Origin: SAR86 cluster bacterium | Lineage (GTDB): Bacteria; Pseudomonadota; Gammaproteobacteria; Magnimaribacterales; D2472 | Assembly (NCBI GenBank): GCA_016779505.1 | Contig: JADHNM010000004.1 | Location: 1 to 29,680 of the forward strand | Direction: 5' to 3' | Length of the DNA: 29,680 bases | Shown: piece by piece, positions 16,196-24,129 of the stretch | Numbering within the stretch: the stretch's first letter is position 1 | How the letters are laid out: every line of letters begins with the position of its first letter | Position numbers and translations under genes: made by a program | The notes under the pieces: generated by a model | The model's input: the letters and a program-made list of their open reading frames with translations, nothing else | What the model was told of the DNA's origin: nothing | Database searches by the model: none

Positions 16196-16871
16196 GCAAT
16201 ACAAAGAAGTTCTTGCCAAGCCATTGCTTGAAGAAAACCCTATTACTCTTCAAATTCTTGGAATCTGCTCAGCATTAGCTGTAACGAGCAATCTTTCTGT
16301 GACTTTGGTTATGTGCGTTGCCCTGACTAGCGTGGTCTCATTTTCTAATTTATTTATTTCAATTATTAGAAATTATATTCCAAGCAGCGTTCGAATCATC
16401 GTACAAATGACCATCATTGCATCTCTTGTTATTGTGGTTGATGAGCTGCTAAAAGCTTATGACTACGAAACAAGCAAAAAATTATCAGTTTTTGTAGGAT
16501 TGATCATTACAAATTGTATTGTCATGGGCAGAGCGGAAGCCTTTGCTATGAAAGAGAAGCCATTTATTAGTTTTTTAGATGGTTTAGGTAATGGTCTCGG
16601 ATATAGCATTATACTGATTGCAGTAGCTGTTGTAAGAGAATTATTTGGGGCAGGCACTTTGATGGGCTATGAGATTTTGCCTTTGGTCTCCAATGGAGGC
16701 TGGTACCCAGCTAACAATCTTTTGTTACTTCCTCCCAGCTCATTTATTTTAATCGGACTGATGATTTGGGGTATTAGAGCCTATAAAACAGATCAAGTAG
16801 AACCAAATGAGTATAAATTATCAGGGCATGCAACAGCACCGGATTTATCTAAGAGAGAGTTAAATGTTTGA
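16185..16871 (+). CDS. nqrD: Na+-translocating NADH:quinone reductase subunit D
   Basis: 228 residues, about six transmembrane helices, homologous to RnfE. NqrD and NqrE form an inverted-repeat membrane pair holding an iron centre by four cysteines. The two expected from NqrD are Cys28 (LGICSALAVTS) and Cys111 (ITNCIVMGRAEAFA). AVVRELFGAGTLMG is conserved. The ATG lies within the end of nqrC, and the 3' end overlaps nqrE by 8 bases. The operon context with nqrA/B/C/F separates it from Rnf complexes. Confidence 0.96.
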   Translation: MTVKQYKEVLAKPLLEENPITLQILGICSALAVTSNLSVTLVMCVALTSVVSFSNLFISIIRNYIPSSVRIIVQMTIIASLVIVVDELLKAYDYETSKKLSVFVGLIITNCIVMGRAEAFAMKEKPFISFLDGLGNGLGYSIILIAVAVVRELFGAGTLMGYEILPLVSNGGWYPANNLLLLPPSSFILIGLMIWGIRAYKTDQVEPNEYKLSGHATAPDLSKRELNV

Positions 16872-17475
16872 GCATTACCTTAGTATCTTTATAACCACTG
16901 TTTTTATAGAGAATATTGCTCTATCAGTCTTCTTGGGCATGTGTACTTTTATAGCTATTTCAAAAAAAATTGATGCAGCTTTTGGTCTTGGTATAGCGGT
17001 TATTGTGGTTTGTTTAATAACTGTTCCGTTAAATAATCTTATCTATAACACTATTCTTAAAGAAGGTGCACTAGCATGGGCTGGTTTGCCTCAAGCCAAT
17101 CTTCAATTTGTAGGATTAATTAGTTACATCGGAGTTATTGCAGCAGCAGTTCAGATTCTTGAAATGTTTTTAGATAGATTCGTTCCGGCTCTCTATAATG
17201 CTTTGGGAGTATTCCTACCCTTAATTACAGTTAATTGCGCCATATTAGGAGCCTCACTCTTTATGATTGAGAAAGATTTGAAATTCGGCGAAAGTGTTGT
17301 TTATGGTCTTGGCGCAGGTGTTGGATGGGCAATGGCGATTGTTGTCTTGGCAGGAATCAGAGAAAAATTAAAATATTCTGATATCCCTGAAGGCCTCCAA
17401 GGACTTGGCGTTACTTTTTTAATAGTAGGTTTAATGAGTTTTGGGTTTATGTCATTCGGGGGAATTTCACTATAG
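16864..17475 (+). CDS. nqrE: Na+-translocating NADH:quinone reductase subunit E
   Basis: 203 residues, about six transmembrane helices, homologous to RnfA. The predicted iron-centre cysteines are Cys27 (FLGMCTFIAIS) and Cys125 (ITVNCAILGASLF). Other family motifs are FIENIALSVFLG, YNALGVFLPL and AGIREKLKYSDIPEGLQGLG. Overlaps nqrD by 8 bases; nqrF follows after 9 bases. The centre is built with help from NqrM, encoded at 19699. Confidence 0.96.
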   Translation: MFEHYLSIFITTVFIENIALSVFLGMCTFIAISKKIDAAFGLGIAVIVVCLITVPLNNLIYNTILKEGALAWAGLPQANLQFVGLISYIGVIAAAVQILEMFLDRFVPALYNALGVFLPLITVNCAILGASLFMIEKDLKFGESVVYGLGAGVGWAMAIVVLAGIREKLKYSDIPEGLQGLGVTFLIVGLMSFGFMSFGGISL

Positions 17476-17484
17476 GTATTACTT

Positions 17485-18717
17485 ATGCAGATTGATTTAT
17501 TTTTAGGTGTTCTCTCATTTACTGGCGTTGTCTTATTGTTAGTAACTATTATTATTGCTGCAAGGAGTCAGTTAGTTAGTTCAGGTGATGTAACAATTGA
17601 AATTAATGGCGACTCCTCAAACCCAATCGTAGTTCCATCAGGCAATAAATTACTACAGACGCTTGCAGAAAAGAAAATATTTTTATCCTCTGCTTGTGGA
17701 GGTGGTGGTACCTGCAGTCAGTGCAAATGCCAAATAACTGAAGGAGGCGGTTCTATCTTGCCCACAGAAGAATCTCATTTTAACTCAAAAGAAAAAAAAG
17801 ATGGGTGGAGGCTTTCCTGCCAAGTAGCAGTAAAAAATGATTTAAAAATCACAATTCCCGAAGAAGTCTTTGGCGTTAAAGAGTGGGAGTGTGAAGTAAT
17901 TTCTAACGATAATGTGGCTACTTTCATCAAAGAACTTGTTCTCAGATTGCCAGAAGGAGAGGAAGTTAACTTCAAGGCAGGTGGCTATGTTCAACTTGAA
18001 GCGCCTGCATATTCAGATCTTGATTATAAATCATTTGATGTGGCTGATGAGTACAAAGAAGATTGGGATAAATTTAAAATTTGGGATAACGTAGCTAATA
18101 ATTCTGAGCCTATTATTCGTGCCTATTCTATGGCTAATTACCCAGAGGAAAAGGGAGTACTAAAATTTAATATTAGGGTTGCAAGTCCTCCGCCAGGCTC
18201 ATCTGATATACCTCCAGGCGTTATGTCTTCTTGGACATTTAATCTTAAGCCAGGTGATAAAGTAAGAGTCTTTGGTCCCTTTGGAGAATTCTTTGCAAAA
18301 CAATCATCTGCTGAAATGGTATTTGTAGGAGGTGGTGCAGGCATGGCCCCAATGAGAGCTCATATTTTTGATCAACTTTTACGAATCAATAGTGATAGAA
18401 AAATTTCTTTTTGGTATGGAGCTAGAAGCTTGAAAGAGATGTTCTACGTAGAAGATTTTAATAAATTAGCTGAAACAAATGAGAACTTTGATTGGCATGT
18501 TGCATTATCAGATCCCCAACCAGAAGATAACTGGGATGGATTGACAGGCTTTATACATCAAGTGCTTTTTGAACGTTATCTTAAATCTCATAAAGCTCCT
18601 GAGGATTGTGAATTCTATATGTGTGGGCCACCAATGATGAATAAAGCATGTATAGATATGCTTATTAACCTAGGTGTTGAACCTGAAAATATCATGCTTG
18701 ATGATTTTGGTGGCTAA
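17485..18717 (+). CDS. nqrF: Na+-translocating NADH:quinone reductase subunit F (NADH-oxidising flavoprotein)
   Basis: 410 residues. It is the entry point for electrons: NADH to FAD to a 2Fe-2S cluster. Residues 3-25 form one membrane helix. The ferredoxin domain has Cys71, Cys77, Cys80 and Cys112 (SACGGGGTCSQC and RLSCQ). The FAD-binding RAYSMANYP and the NADH-binding GGGAGMAPMRAH are intact. YMCGPPMM and the C-terminal DDFGG complete the reductase domain. Last structural subunit of the operon, 8 bases before apbE. Confidence 0.97.
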   Translation: MQIDLFLGVLSFTGVVLLLVTIIIAARSQLVSSGDVTIEINGDSSNPIVVPSGNKLLQTLAEKKIFLSSACGGGGTCSQCKCQITEGGGSILPTEESHFNSKEKKDGWRLSCQVAVKNDLKITIPEEVFGVKEWECEVISNDNVATFIKELVLRLPEGEEVNFKAGGYVQLEAPAYSDLDYKSFDVADEYKEDWDKFKIWDNVANNSEPIIRAYSMANYPEEKGVLKFNIRVASPPPGSSDIPPGVMSSWTFNLKPGDKVRVFGPFGEFFAKQSSAEMVFVGGGAGMAPMRAHIFDQLLRINSDRKISFWYGARSLKEMFYVEDFNKLAETNENFDWHVALSDPQPEDNWDGLTGFIHQVLFERYLKSHKAPEDCEFYMCGPPMMNKACIDMLINLGVEPENIMLDDFGG

Positions 18718-18725
18718 ATAGCTCA

Positions 18726-19706
18726 TTGAATCGTTTAACTCTCTCTAAATTAATCGCTCTTTCGGTAGGGTTGATTTGTATATTTTTTGCTTATAACTAT
18801 AACAAATCAGCTACATATCAAATCTCAGGACCTATATATGGCACCTACTGGCAATTAGTTTCAACGGAATATATTCCTGATTCTTTAAAACAATCTATCG
18901 AGTTTGAGTTAGCTAGAATTGATTTGATAGCCTCAAACTATAAAGAGTCTTCTGAGTTATCCAGAATTAATGCAGCTCCAATTGATAAAGAAATAACTAT
19001 CTCATCCGATATGTATTCTCTTTTAAGTTATGCAGAAAAACTTCATAAGATTACTGATGGTTTTTATGATATCACCATTGGTTCTCTAGTTATTCAGGAA
19101 GGTTTTGGGCCTGCAACCACAATGAGTCAAAATACTATTCCAGTTTCCTTGGAAAGATTTGATTTAATCTCAAATAGATCCATTATTAAAAAAGACAATT
19201 TTCAATTTGATTTATCCTCCATAGCAAAAGGCTATGCTGTTGATTCAATTGCAAAGCTTCTCATCGACTCTAATAGGAATAATTTTTTAATTGATATAGG
19301 TGGTGAAATTATAGTCAACGGATCAAAGCATGGCGCTCCTTGGGTCATTGGAATTCAAAATCCATTAATCACGCAAAACCAGTCAATTACGGAGATTATG
19401 AGAACTGATTTTTTGGCTGTTGCAACCTCAGGTGAATATAGAAATAAAAAAATTAATGATGCAGGAGATGTCATAAGCCATAGTTTTACACCCATAAACG
19501 AACGATCAATTTTAGATCAATCTTATTCAGTAACCGTTGCTTCAGAAGAATCGTCAATGAATGCAGATGCTTGGGCTACAGCTTTGAATGTTCTTGGTCC
19601 AGAAAAGGGGATAATTCTTGCAAATGATCACGGTGTTGCAGTTATGTATATAATGGCAAAAGAGAATATTAAAATTAAATCCAAATCATGGAATTATAGT
19701 GATTGA
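18726..19706 (+). CDS. apbE: FAD:protein FMN transferase ApbE (flavinylates NqrB/NqrC)
   Basis: 326 residues from a TTG start at 18726; no ATG occurs near the required N-terminus. ApbE transfers FMN from FAD to Thr in S(T)GAT motifs such as those of NqrB and NqrC. A hydrophobic N-terminal segment (LIALSVGLICIFFAY) exports or anchors the enzyme. The lipobox Cys typical of many ApbE proteins is not evident. Core motifs are GFYDITIGSL, FDLSSIAKGYAVDSIAKLL, LIDIGGEI and NADAWATALNVLG; Asp281 and Thr285 are the expected Mg2+ ligands. It lies directly after nqrF and overlaps nqrM by 8 bases, so its substrates are encoded in the same operon. Confidence 0.95.
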   Translation: MNRLTLSKLIALSVGLICIFFAYNYNKSATYQISGPIYGTYWQLVSTEYIPDSLKQSIEFELARIDLIASNYKESSELSRINAAPIDKEITISSDMYSLLSYAEKLHKITDGFYDITIGSLVIQEGFGPATTMSQNTIPVSLERFDLISNRSIIKKDNFQFDLSSIAKGYAVDSIAKLLIDSNRNNFLIDIGGEIIVNGSKHGAPWVIGIQNPLITQNQSITEIMRTDFLAVATSGEYRNKKINDAGDVISHSFTPINERSILDQSYSVTVASEESSMNADAWATALNVLGPEKGIILANDHGVAVMYIMAKENIKIKSKSWNYSD

Positions 19707-19878
19707 GTTTCTAACAGTTTTTTTATTAATAGCGATTTCATTTGCAGCAATTTCAATAGGTGTCATTGTTAAAAATAAACCCATTTCAGGAAGTTGTGGT
19801 GGCTTGGCAAATATAGAGGATGGTACGCCCTGCCAAATTTGCGGGCGCACCACCATAGGGGATTGTGAAACTAATTAA
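19699..19878 (+). CDS. nqrM: NqrM, maturation factor for Na+-NQR
   Basis: A 59-residue ORF with a GTG start at 19699, overlapping the end of apbE by 8 bases. One N-terminal transmembrane helix (EFLTVFLLIAISFAAISIGV) is followed by a short Cys-rich tail containing SGSCGGL, TPCQICG and GDC (Cys33, Cys45, Cys48, Cys56). NqrM (DUF539) sits downstream of apbE in Vibrio and is needed for Na+-NQR assembly, probably by delivering iron to the NqrD/NqrE cysteines. Helix plus GSCGG plus genomic position make the call strong. Its stop overlaps the end of the convergent aceA gene by 4 bases. Confidence 0.92.
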   Translation: MIEFLTVFLLIAISFAAISIGVIVKNKPISGSCGGLANIEDGTPCQICGRTTIGDCETN

Positions 19879-21461
19879 AACTGATTCATGGTATTGTCTT
19901 TGCCTGATGCTTTAAGAGCAGCTTCTCCAGCAAAGTATTCCTTATGATCATCACCCATATCCGATCCAGCCATATTTTGATGTTTGACACAGGCGATACC
20001 TTGACGAATTTCTTTTCTCTGAACGCCTTCGACATAACCTAGCATTCCTTTATCACCAAAATACTCTTTAGCCAGATTGTCTGTGGATAATGCAGCAGTA
20101 TGGTAAGTTGGTAGTGTTATTAGGTGATGAAAAATTCCTGCTTCTCTAGCAGCATCGGCCTGAAAAGTTTGGATTTTTTTGTCAGCTTCTATACCTAGTT
20201 CTGTAGCATCATATTTCTCATTCATTAGATCATCTCTTTCATATGCAGACATATCGTCTCCATTATCTGTCATCGAATCAAATACCTGTTGTCTAAAATT
20301 TAAAGTCCAATTAAAAGATGGACTGTTGTTATAGACAAGCTTTGCATTAGGGACAACTTTTTTAATCTCATCCATCATTGCACCAATTTGCCCAATATGA
20401 GGTTTCTCAGTTTCAATCCAGATTAAATCAGCTCCATTTTGTAAACTGGTAATTGAATCTAAGATACATCTTGCTTCTCCTGTGCCTTTTTTAAATCTAT
20501 ACAGATTGCTTGGAAGTCTTTTCGGTCTAACCACTTTACCATTTTGATTAATCAGTACGTCGCCATGATTTAATTCAGGGGGATCTAATTCTTCAACATC
20601 AAGAAAAGAATTATATTGATCTCCCAGGTCTCCAACCTCATGAGTAATAGCTATTTGTTTTGTTAGTCCTGCTCCTAGAGAATCGGTGCGAGCGACTATG
20701 ACTCCATTGTCGACACCAAGCTCTAAAAATGCATACCTAACTGCATTTATCTTTGCTAAAAAATCAGAGTGGGGCACAGTGACTTTACCATCCTGATGCC
20801 CACATTGTTTTTCATCAGAAACTTGATTTTCAATCTGTATACAACATGCGCCTGCTTCAATCATTTGTTTAGCCATTAGGTACGTAGCTTCCTCGTTTCC
20901 AAAGCCTGCATCAATATCTGCAATTATTGGAACTATGTGTGTTTCAAAATTATCTATTTTTTCTTGAATTTTTGCTTTGTCAGCCTCGGAAGCATTATCA
21001 AGTTCTCTAAATAACCCGCCTAATTCTCGTGCATCAGCCTGTCTTAAAAAGGTATAGAGTTCTCTGATCAATGATGCAACTGATGTTTTTTCATGCATAG
21101 ACTGATCAGGTAATGGACCAAACTCAGATCTAAGAGCAGCAACCATCCAGCCAGAAAGGTAGAGATATTTTTTATCGGTAGTACCAAAATGTTTTTTAAT
21201 CGATATAAGTTTTTGCTGCCCAATAAAACCATGCCAGCAACCTAATGATTGAGTATAGGCAGATGTATCAGAATCATATGCATCCATATCTCTCCTCATT
21301 AAGGAAGCAGTATATTTAGCAATATCGATACCAGATTTGAATTGGTTTTGAAGCCTCATTCTTGCAGCATACTCAGGCTTAATAGAATTCCAATTTGAGC
21401 TACTGAATTCAGGAATAGCATTGAGCTTCTCAACTTCAGATTTAAAATTATTTTTAGTCAT
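19875..21461 (-). CDS. aceA: Isocitrate lyase (long form)
   Basis: 528 residues from the ATG at 21461, preceded by AGGGG at a 7-base spacing; an in-frame upstream ATG at 21488 has no such site. The enzyme splits isocitrate into glyoxylate and succinate, the first step of the glyoxylate shunt. The catalytic loop SDEKQCGHQDGK (Lys218, Cys220, His222) has the KQCGH form of the approximately 530-residue Pseudomonas-like class rather than the KKCGH of E. coli. GFIGQQ, DIDAGFGNEE, IQIENQ and ARTDSLGA are also typical. No malate synthase gene is in the window. The gene fits growth on acetyl-CoA from acyl chains, matching the dehydrogenase pairs and etfA. Convergent with nqrM. Confidence 0.96.
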   Translation of the reverse strand: MTKNNFKSEVEKLNAIPEFSSSNWNSIKPEYAARMRLQNQFKSGIDIAKYTASLMRRDMDAYDSDTSAYTQSLGCWHGFIGQQKLISIKKHFGTTDKKYLYLSGWMVAALRSEFGPLPDQSMHEKTSVASLIRELYTFLRQADARELGGLFRELDNASEADKAKIQEKIDNFETHIVPIIADIDAGFGNEEATYLMAKQMIEAGACCIQIENQVSDEKQCGHQDGKVTVPHSDFLAKINAVRYAFLELGVDNGVIVARTDSLGAGLTKQIAITHEVGDLGDQYNSFLDVEELDPPELNHGDVLINQNGKVVRPKRLPSNLYRFKKGTGEARCILDSITSLQNGADLIWIETEKPHIGQIGAMMDEIKKVVPNAKLVYNNSPSFNWTLNFRQQVFDSMTDNGDDMSAYERDDLMNEKYDATELGIEADKKIQTFQADAAREAGIFHHLITLPTYHTAALSTDNLAKEYFGDKGMLGYVEGVQRKEIRQGIACVKHQNMAGSDMGDDHKEYFAGEAALKASGKDNTMNQF

Positions 21462-21486
21462 TAACATACCCCTATATATGTAGTGC

Positions 21487-21515
21487 ATTTGAATTTATTA
21501 GAACTATATTGTCAA
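21487..21515 (-). promoter_or_regulatory. Candidate sigma70 promoter of aceA
   Basis: On the minus strand TTGACA (21515-21510) is a perfect -35 box, followed after 17 bases by TCAAAT (21492-21487), a 4/6 match to the -10. The start would be near 21480, about 20 bases upstream of the ATG and just ahead of the AGGGG ribosome binding site. Confidence 0.5.
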
Positions 21516-21520
21516 TATTT

Positions 21521-21547
21521 ATAAAAAATACTTTTAAATTAGTATTT
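21521..21547 (-). terminator. Candidate intrinsic terminator after purB
   Basis: Read on the minus strand, AAATACT (21547-21541) pairs with AGTATTT (21532-21526) around an 8-base loop and runs into a T tract. The stem is A/T-rich and weak, but it lies in the purB-aceA gap just upstream of the aceA promoter, where a terminator is expected. Confidence 0.4.
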
Positions 21548-21563
21548 ATAGATAATTATTTAG

Positions 21564-21576
21564 GTAGTTAAACTAC
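21564..21576. repeat. Perfect short palindrome GTAGTT-A-AACTAC
   Basis: Two 6-base arms around one central base, 5 bases beyond the purB stop and about 49 bases upstream of the aceA -35 box. Its size and symmetry would suit a repressor half-site pair, but no regulator is known. It has no T tract, so it is not itself a terminator. Confidence 0.35.
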
Positions 21577-21581
21577 AGAAT

Positions 21582-22934
21582 TTATAATTTTGCGAGTTTA
21601 GAAGCTATGCCAAGATAGTTTGAAGGAGTTAATTTTTTTAATTGATCTTTTGATTTTGAGCTAATCTTAAGCTCATTTACGATTTTTAGATAAGAATCTT
21701 TATCTATATTGTGACCCCTGGTTTTATTTTTGATCTCCTCATATGCATTATCGTAACCTTCTAGCTTCATGACTATTTGAAGCGCTTCAGCAAGGACTTG
21801 CCAATTATCATCTAATTCAGTTAAAGCATTTTGTTTATTTGGTTGAATTTTGCTCAGACCATTCAAGCAAGAACAAATTCCAAGATAGCCATATCCAAAT
21901 CCAACTCCTAGATTTCTTAATACTGTTGAATCAGAAAGGTCTCTTTGTAATCGAGATTTAGTTAATTTATCGGCGAAAAAATTCATCAATGAATTAGATA
22001 ATCCGAGATTTCCTTCTGAGTTCTCAAAGTCTATTGGATTGACTTTGTGTGGCATGGTGGATGAGCCAACTTCACCATCTTTAAGTTTTAACTTAAATAT
22101 ATCATTAGAGATATAAATCCACATATCTTGATTCAGATCTATCAAAATATTGTTAATTCTTTGAATACAGTGACAGATTTCAGCTATCCCATCATGAGAC
22201 TCAATCTGAGTAGTGATAGGATTTTGTTCAATCTTGAATGAAGATAGGAATTTATTAGTTTTAGATACCCAGTCAATACTTGCATCAGACAAAATTAAAG
22301 TATGAAAGTTACCAGTTGCACCACCAAACTTAGCCATAGGTTTCATTTTTTTTAGTATTTCTTTCTGTCTTGTCAGTCGTTGATGAAATACTTTTACTTC
22401 TTTTCCAATCGTGGAGGGTGATGCTGCTTGACCATGAGTTCTGGCTAGCAAGGGTAATGTTGCCCAAGATTTTGATTTAGAATTTAAATCCTTAATAAGA
22501 GCATCAAGTTTTTTTATGTATATATCTTGTGCATCTCTAAGCAATACCGCGTATGACAGTGAATTAACATCTTCGCTAGTCAATGCAAAATGAACTAGAT
22601 GTTGATACTTCTTTAAATTAGAGAATTTATTCATTTCCTCTCTAATGAAATATTCGACAGCTTTAACATCATGATTAGTTTTAGATTCAATGGTTTTTAT
22701 TCTTTTTGCAGACTTATCATTAAAGCTTTTTTTAATGAATAAAAGATTGTTTTTAGCTGCAGAGGAGAGCGGCTTAAAGTTTTTTCCACATTGTGTCGTT
22801 AAAAAAATAATCCAATCAATCTCGATTTCTAATCTGGTTTTATTTAAGTTAGATTCTGAAAAATTGTTAGCTAAATCAACAATTTTTTTACTGTAACGAT
22901 TATCTAGAGGTGAAATTAGTTCTTGATGTTTCAT
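21582..22934 (-). CDS. purB: Adenylosuccinate lyase PurB
   Basis: 450 residues from the ATG at 22934 (MKHQELISPLDNRYSKKIVDL). A longer in-frame start at 22991 would overlap mnmA and adds residues absent from the family. PurB cleaves SAICAR to AICAR and adenylosuccinate to AMP in purine synthesis. Visible signatures are LARTHGQAASPSTIGKE (general-acid His), TSEDVNSLSYA and GEVGSSTMPHKVNPIDFEN, the fumarase/ASL superfamily loop with the catalytic Ser. It begins 14 bases after the mnmA stop and is probably co-transcribed with it. In E. coli, hflD lies between these two genes; it is missing here. Confidence 0.97.
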   Translation of the reverse strand: MKHQELISPLDNRYSKKIVDLANNFSESNLNKTRLEIEIDWIIFLTTQCGKNFKPLSSAAKNNLLFIKKSFNDKSAKRIKTIESKTNHDVKAVEYFIREEMNKFSNLKKYQHLVHFALTSEDVNSLSYAVLLRDAQDIYIKKLDALIKDLNSKSKSWATLPLLARTHGQAASPSTIGKEVKVFHQRLTRQKEILKKMKPMAKFGGATGNFHTLILSDASIDWVSKTNKFLSSFKIEQNPITTQIESHDGIAEICHCIQRINNILIDLNQDMWIYISNDIFKLKLKDGEVGSSTMPHKVNPIDFENSEGNLGLSNSLMNFFADKLTKSRLQRDLSDSTVLRNLGVGFGYGYLGICSCLNGLSKIQPNKQNALTELDDNWQVLAEALQIVMKLEGYDNAYEEIKNKTRGHNIDKDSYLKIVNELKISSKSKDQLKKLTPSNYLGIASKLAKL

Positions 22935-22948
22935 AGTGTGAATTATAG

Positions 22949-24040
22949 CTAGTCTTTTAATGCTTTTGCTATTATGCCTCCACCTAAACATTCATCATTT
23001 TTATAAAGTACGGCTGACTGACCGGGTGCAATTGCTCTTATTCTTTCTGAGAATAATAACCTAACACCTTTATCCATAAAATGTGCAACACATGAAACGG
23101 GTTTGCCTCTATGGCGAACCTGAACCTCGCACTCTAGCTGCTTAGGAACAACTGTATTATTTATCCATTTCATTTCCTCCATTAGCAAACCATCACTCAA
23201 TAACAAATCATTAAACTCACCTTGGCAGACATACACTTCATTTAACTCAATATTTTTGTCGTAAACATACCAAGGTAGTTCAGGTTTATCTTTGACGCCT
23301 CCAACATTCAATCCTTGTCTTTGTCCTTGAGTGAAAAGAAGGGCGCCTGGGTGAGTTCCAATGACGTTGCCTTCTAAATCTTTAATATTGCCGCTTTCAA
23401 ATTTTATGAATCTTTTGAGAAAGTCTTTTAAGTTTCTTTCTCCCACAAAACAGATGCCAACAGAATCTTTTTTATCATGATTGATAAAGTTATTATTTTC
23501 GGCTATCTCCCTAACCTCAAATTTAGTTAAACCCTCAAGTGGAAACATGCATTTAGCAAATTCTTGACCGCTTACTTCATGTAAAAAATATGTTTGATCT
23601 TTATTTAAATCTTTTGATCTCATTAAAATGGCATGATCACTTTTATAATTAAGTCTCGCATAATGGCCAGTTGCTATATGGTCAGCTCCAATTTTTAAAG
23701 CGTATTCTAAAAAGGACTTAAATTTTATTTCTCTGTTGCATAAGATATCGGGATTTGGAGTTCTTCCTTTTTCATGCTCAGAAAGGAATTCTTTGAAAAC
23801 TCTCTCCCAATATTCGTCACTGAAGTTAGCTTTATGCAGGGGAATATCTAGTTGATCACAGACTCTTGATGCATCTTCAAAGTCAACCTCAGATGTGCAA
23901 ACCTCACCAGGCTCATTTTGCCAATTTTGCATAAATAAGCCTTGAACATTAAAACCTTGTTTTTGTAATAAATAAGCTGCTACAGATGAATCAACGCCAC
24001 CCGACATCCCAACAACAACTGTTTTATTTTTATTTGTCAT
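22949..24040 (-). CDS. mnmA: tRNA-specific 2-thiouridylase MnmA
   Basis: 363 residues, normal length. MnmA thiolates U34 of tRNA-Lys, -Glu and -Gln, using sulfur relayed to a catalytic persulfide. The N-terminal PP-loop VVVGMSGGVDSSVAAYLL (SGGVDSS, 13-19) binds ATP. The two catalytic cysteines are Cys101 (PNPDILCNREIKF) and Cys197 (DSVGICFVGERN). GHYARL, KDQTYFL and FTQGQRQGLNVGG are conserved. The gene is divergent from icd and followed by purB. Confidence 0.97.
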   Translation of the reverse strand: MTNKNKTVVVGMSGGVDSSVAAYLLQKQGFNVQGLFMQNWQNEPGEVCTSEVDFEDASRVCDQLDIPLHKANFSDEYWERVFKEFLSEHEKGRTPNPDILCNREIKFKSFLEYALKIGADHIATGHYARLNYKSDHAILMRSKDLNKDQTYFLHEVSGQEFAKCMFPLEGLTKFEVREIAENNNFINHDKKDSVGICFVGERNLKDFLKRFIKFESGNIKDLEGNVIGTHPGALLFTQGQRQGLNVGGVKDKPELPWYVYDKNIELNEVYVCQGEFNDLLLSDGLLMEEMKWINNTVVPKQLECEVQVRHRGKPVSCVAHFMDKGVRLLFSERIRAIAPGQSAVLYKNDECLGGGIIAKALKD

Positions 24041-24078
24041 ATTTTAACTACAAACGCTAATTTTAAAGGTTTTTTTAG

Positions 24079-24124
24079 AGTATAATTCATCCAAATTTTA
24101 CAATATATATTCGTTTAAAAGAGG
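24079..24124 (+). promoter_or_regulatory. Candidate promoter and ribosome binding site of icd
   Basis: TATAAT at 24081-24086 lies in the 89-base gap between mnmA and icd; no good -35 is seen. GAGG at 24121-24124 is a ribosome binding site for the icd ATG at 24130. The same core read on the minus strand gives TATACT (24084-24079), a possible -10 for mnmA with a leader of about 30 bases. Confidence 0.45.
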
Positions 24125-24129
24125 ATAAT

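Noticed and set aside
16185..17475. Rnf complex (RnfE/RnfA) instead of NqrD/NqrE
   Set aside because: The neighbours are NqrA, B, C, F, ApbE and NqrM, with no rnfB, rnfC or rnfG.
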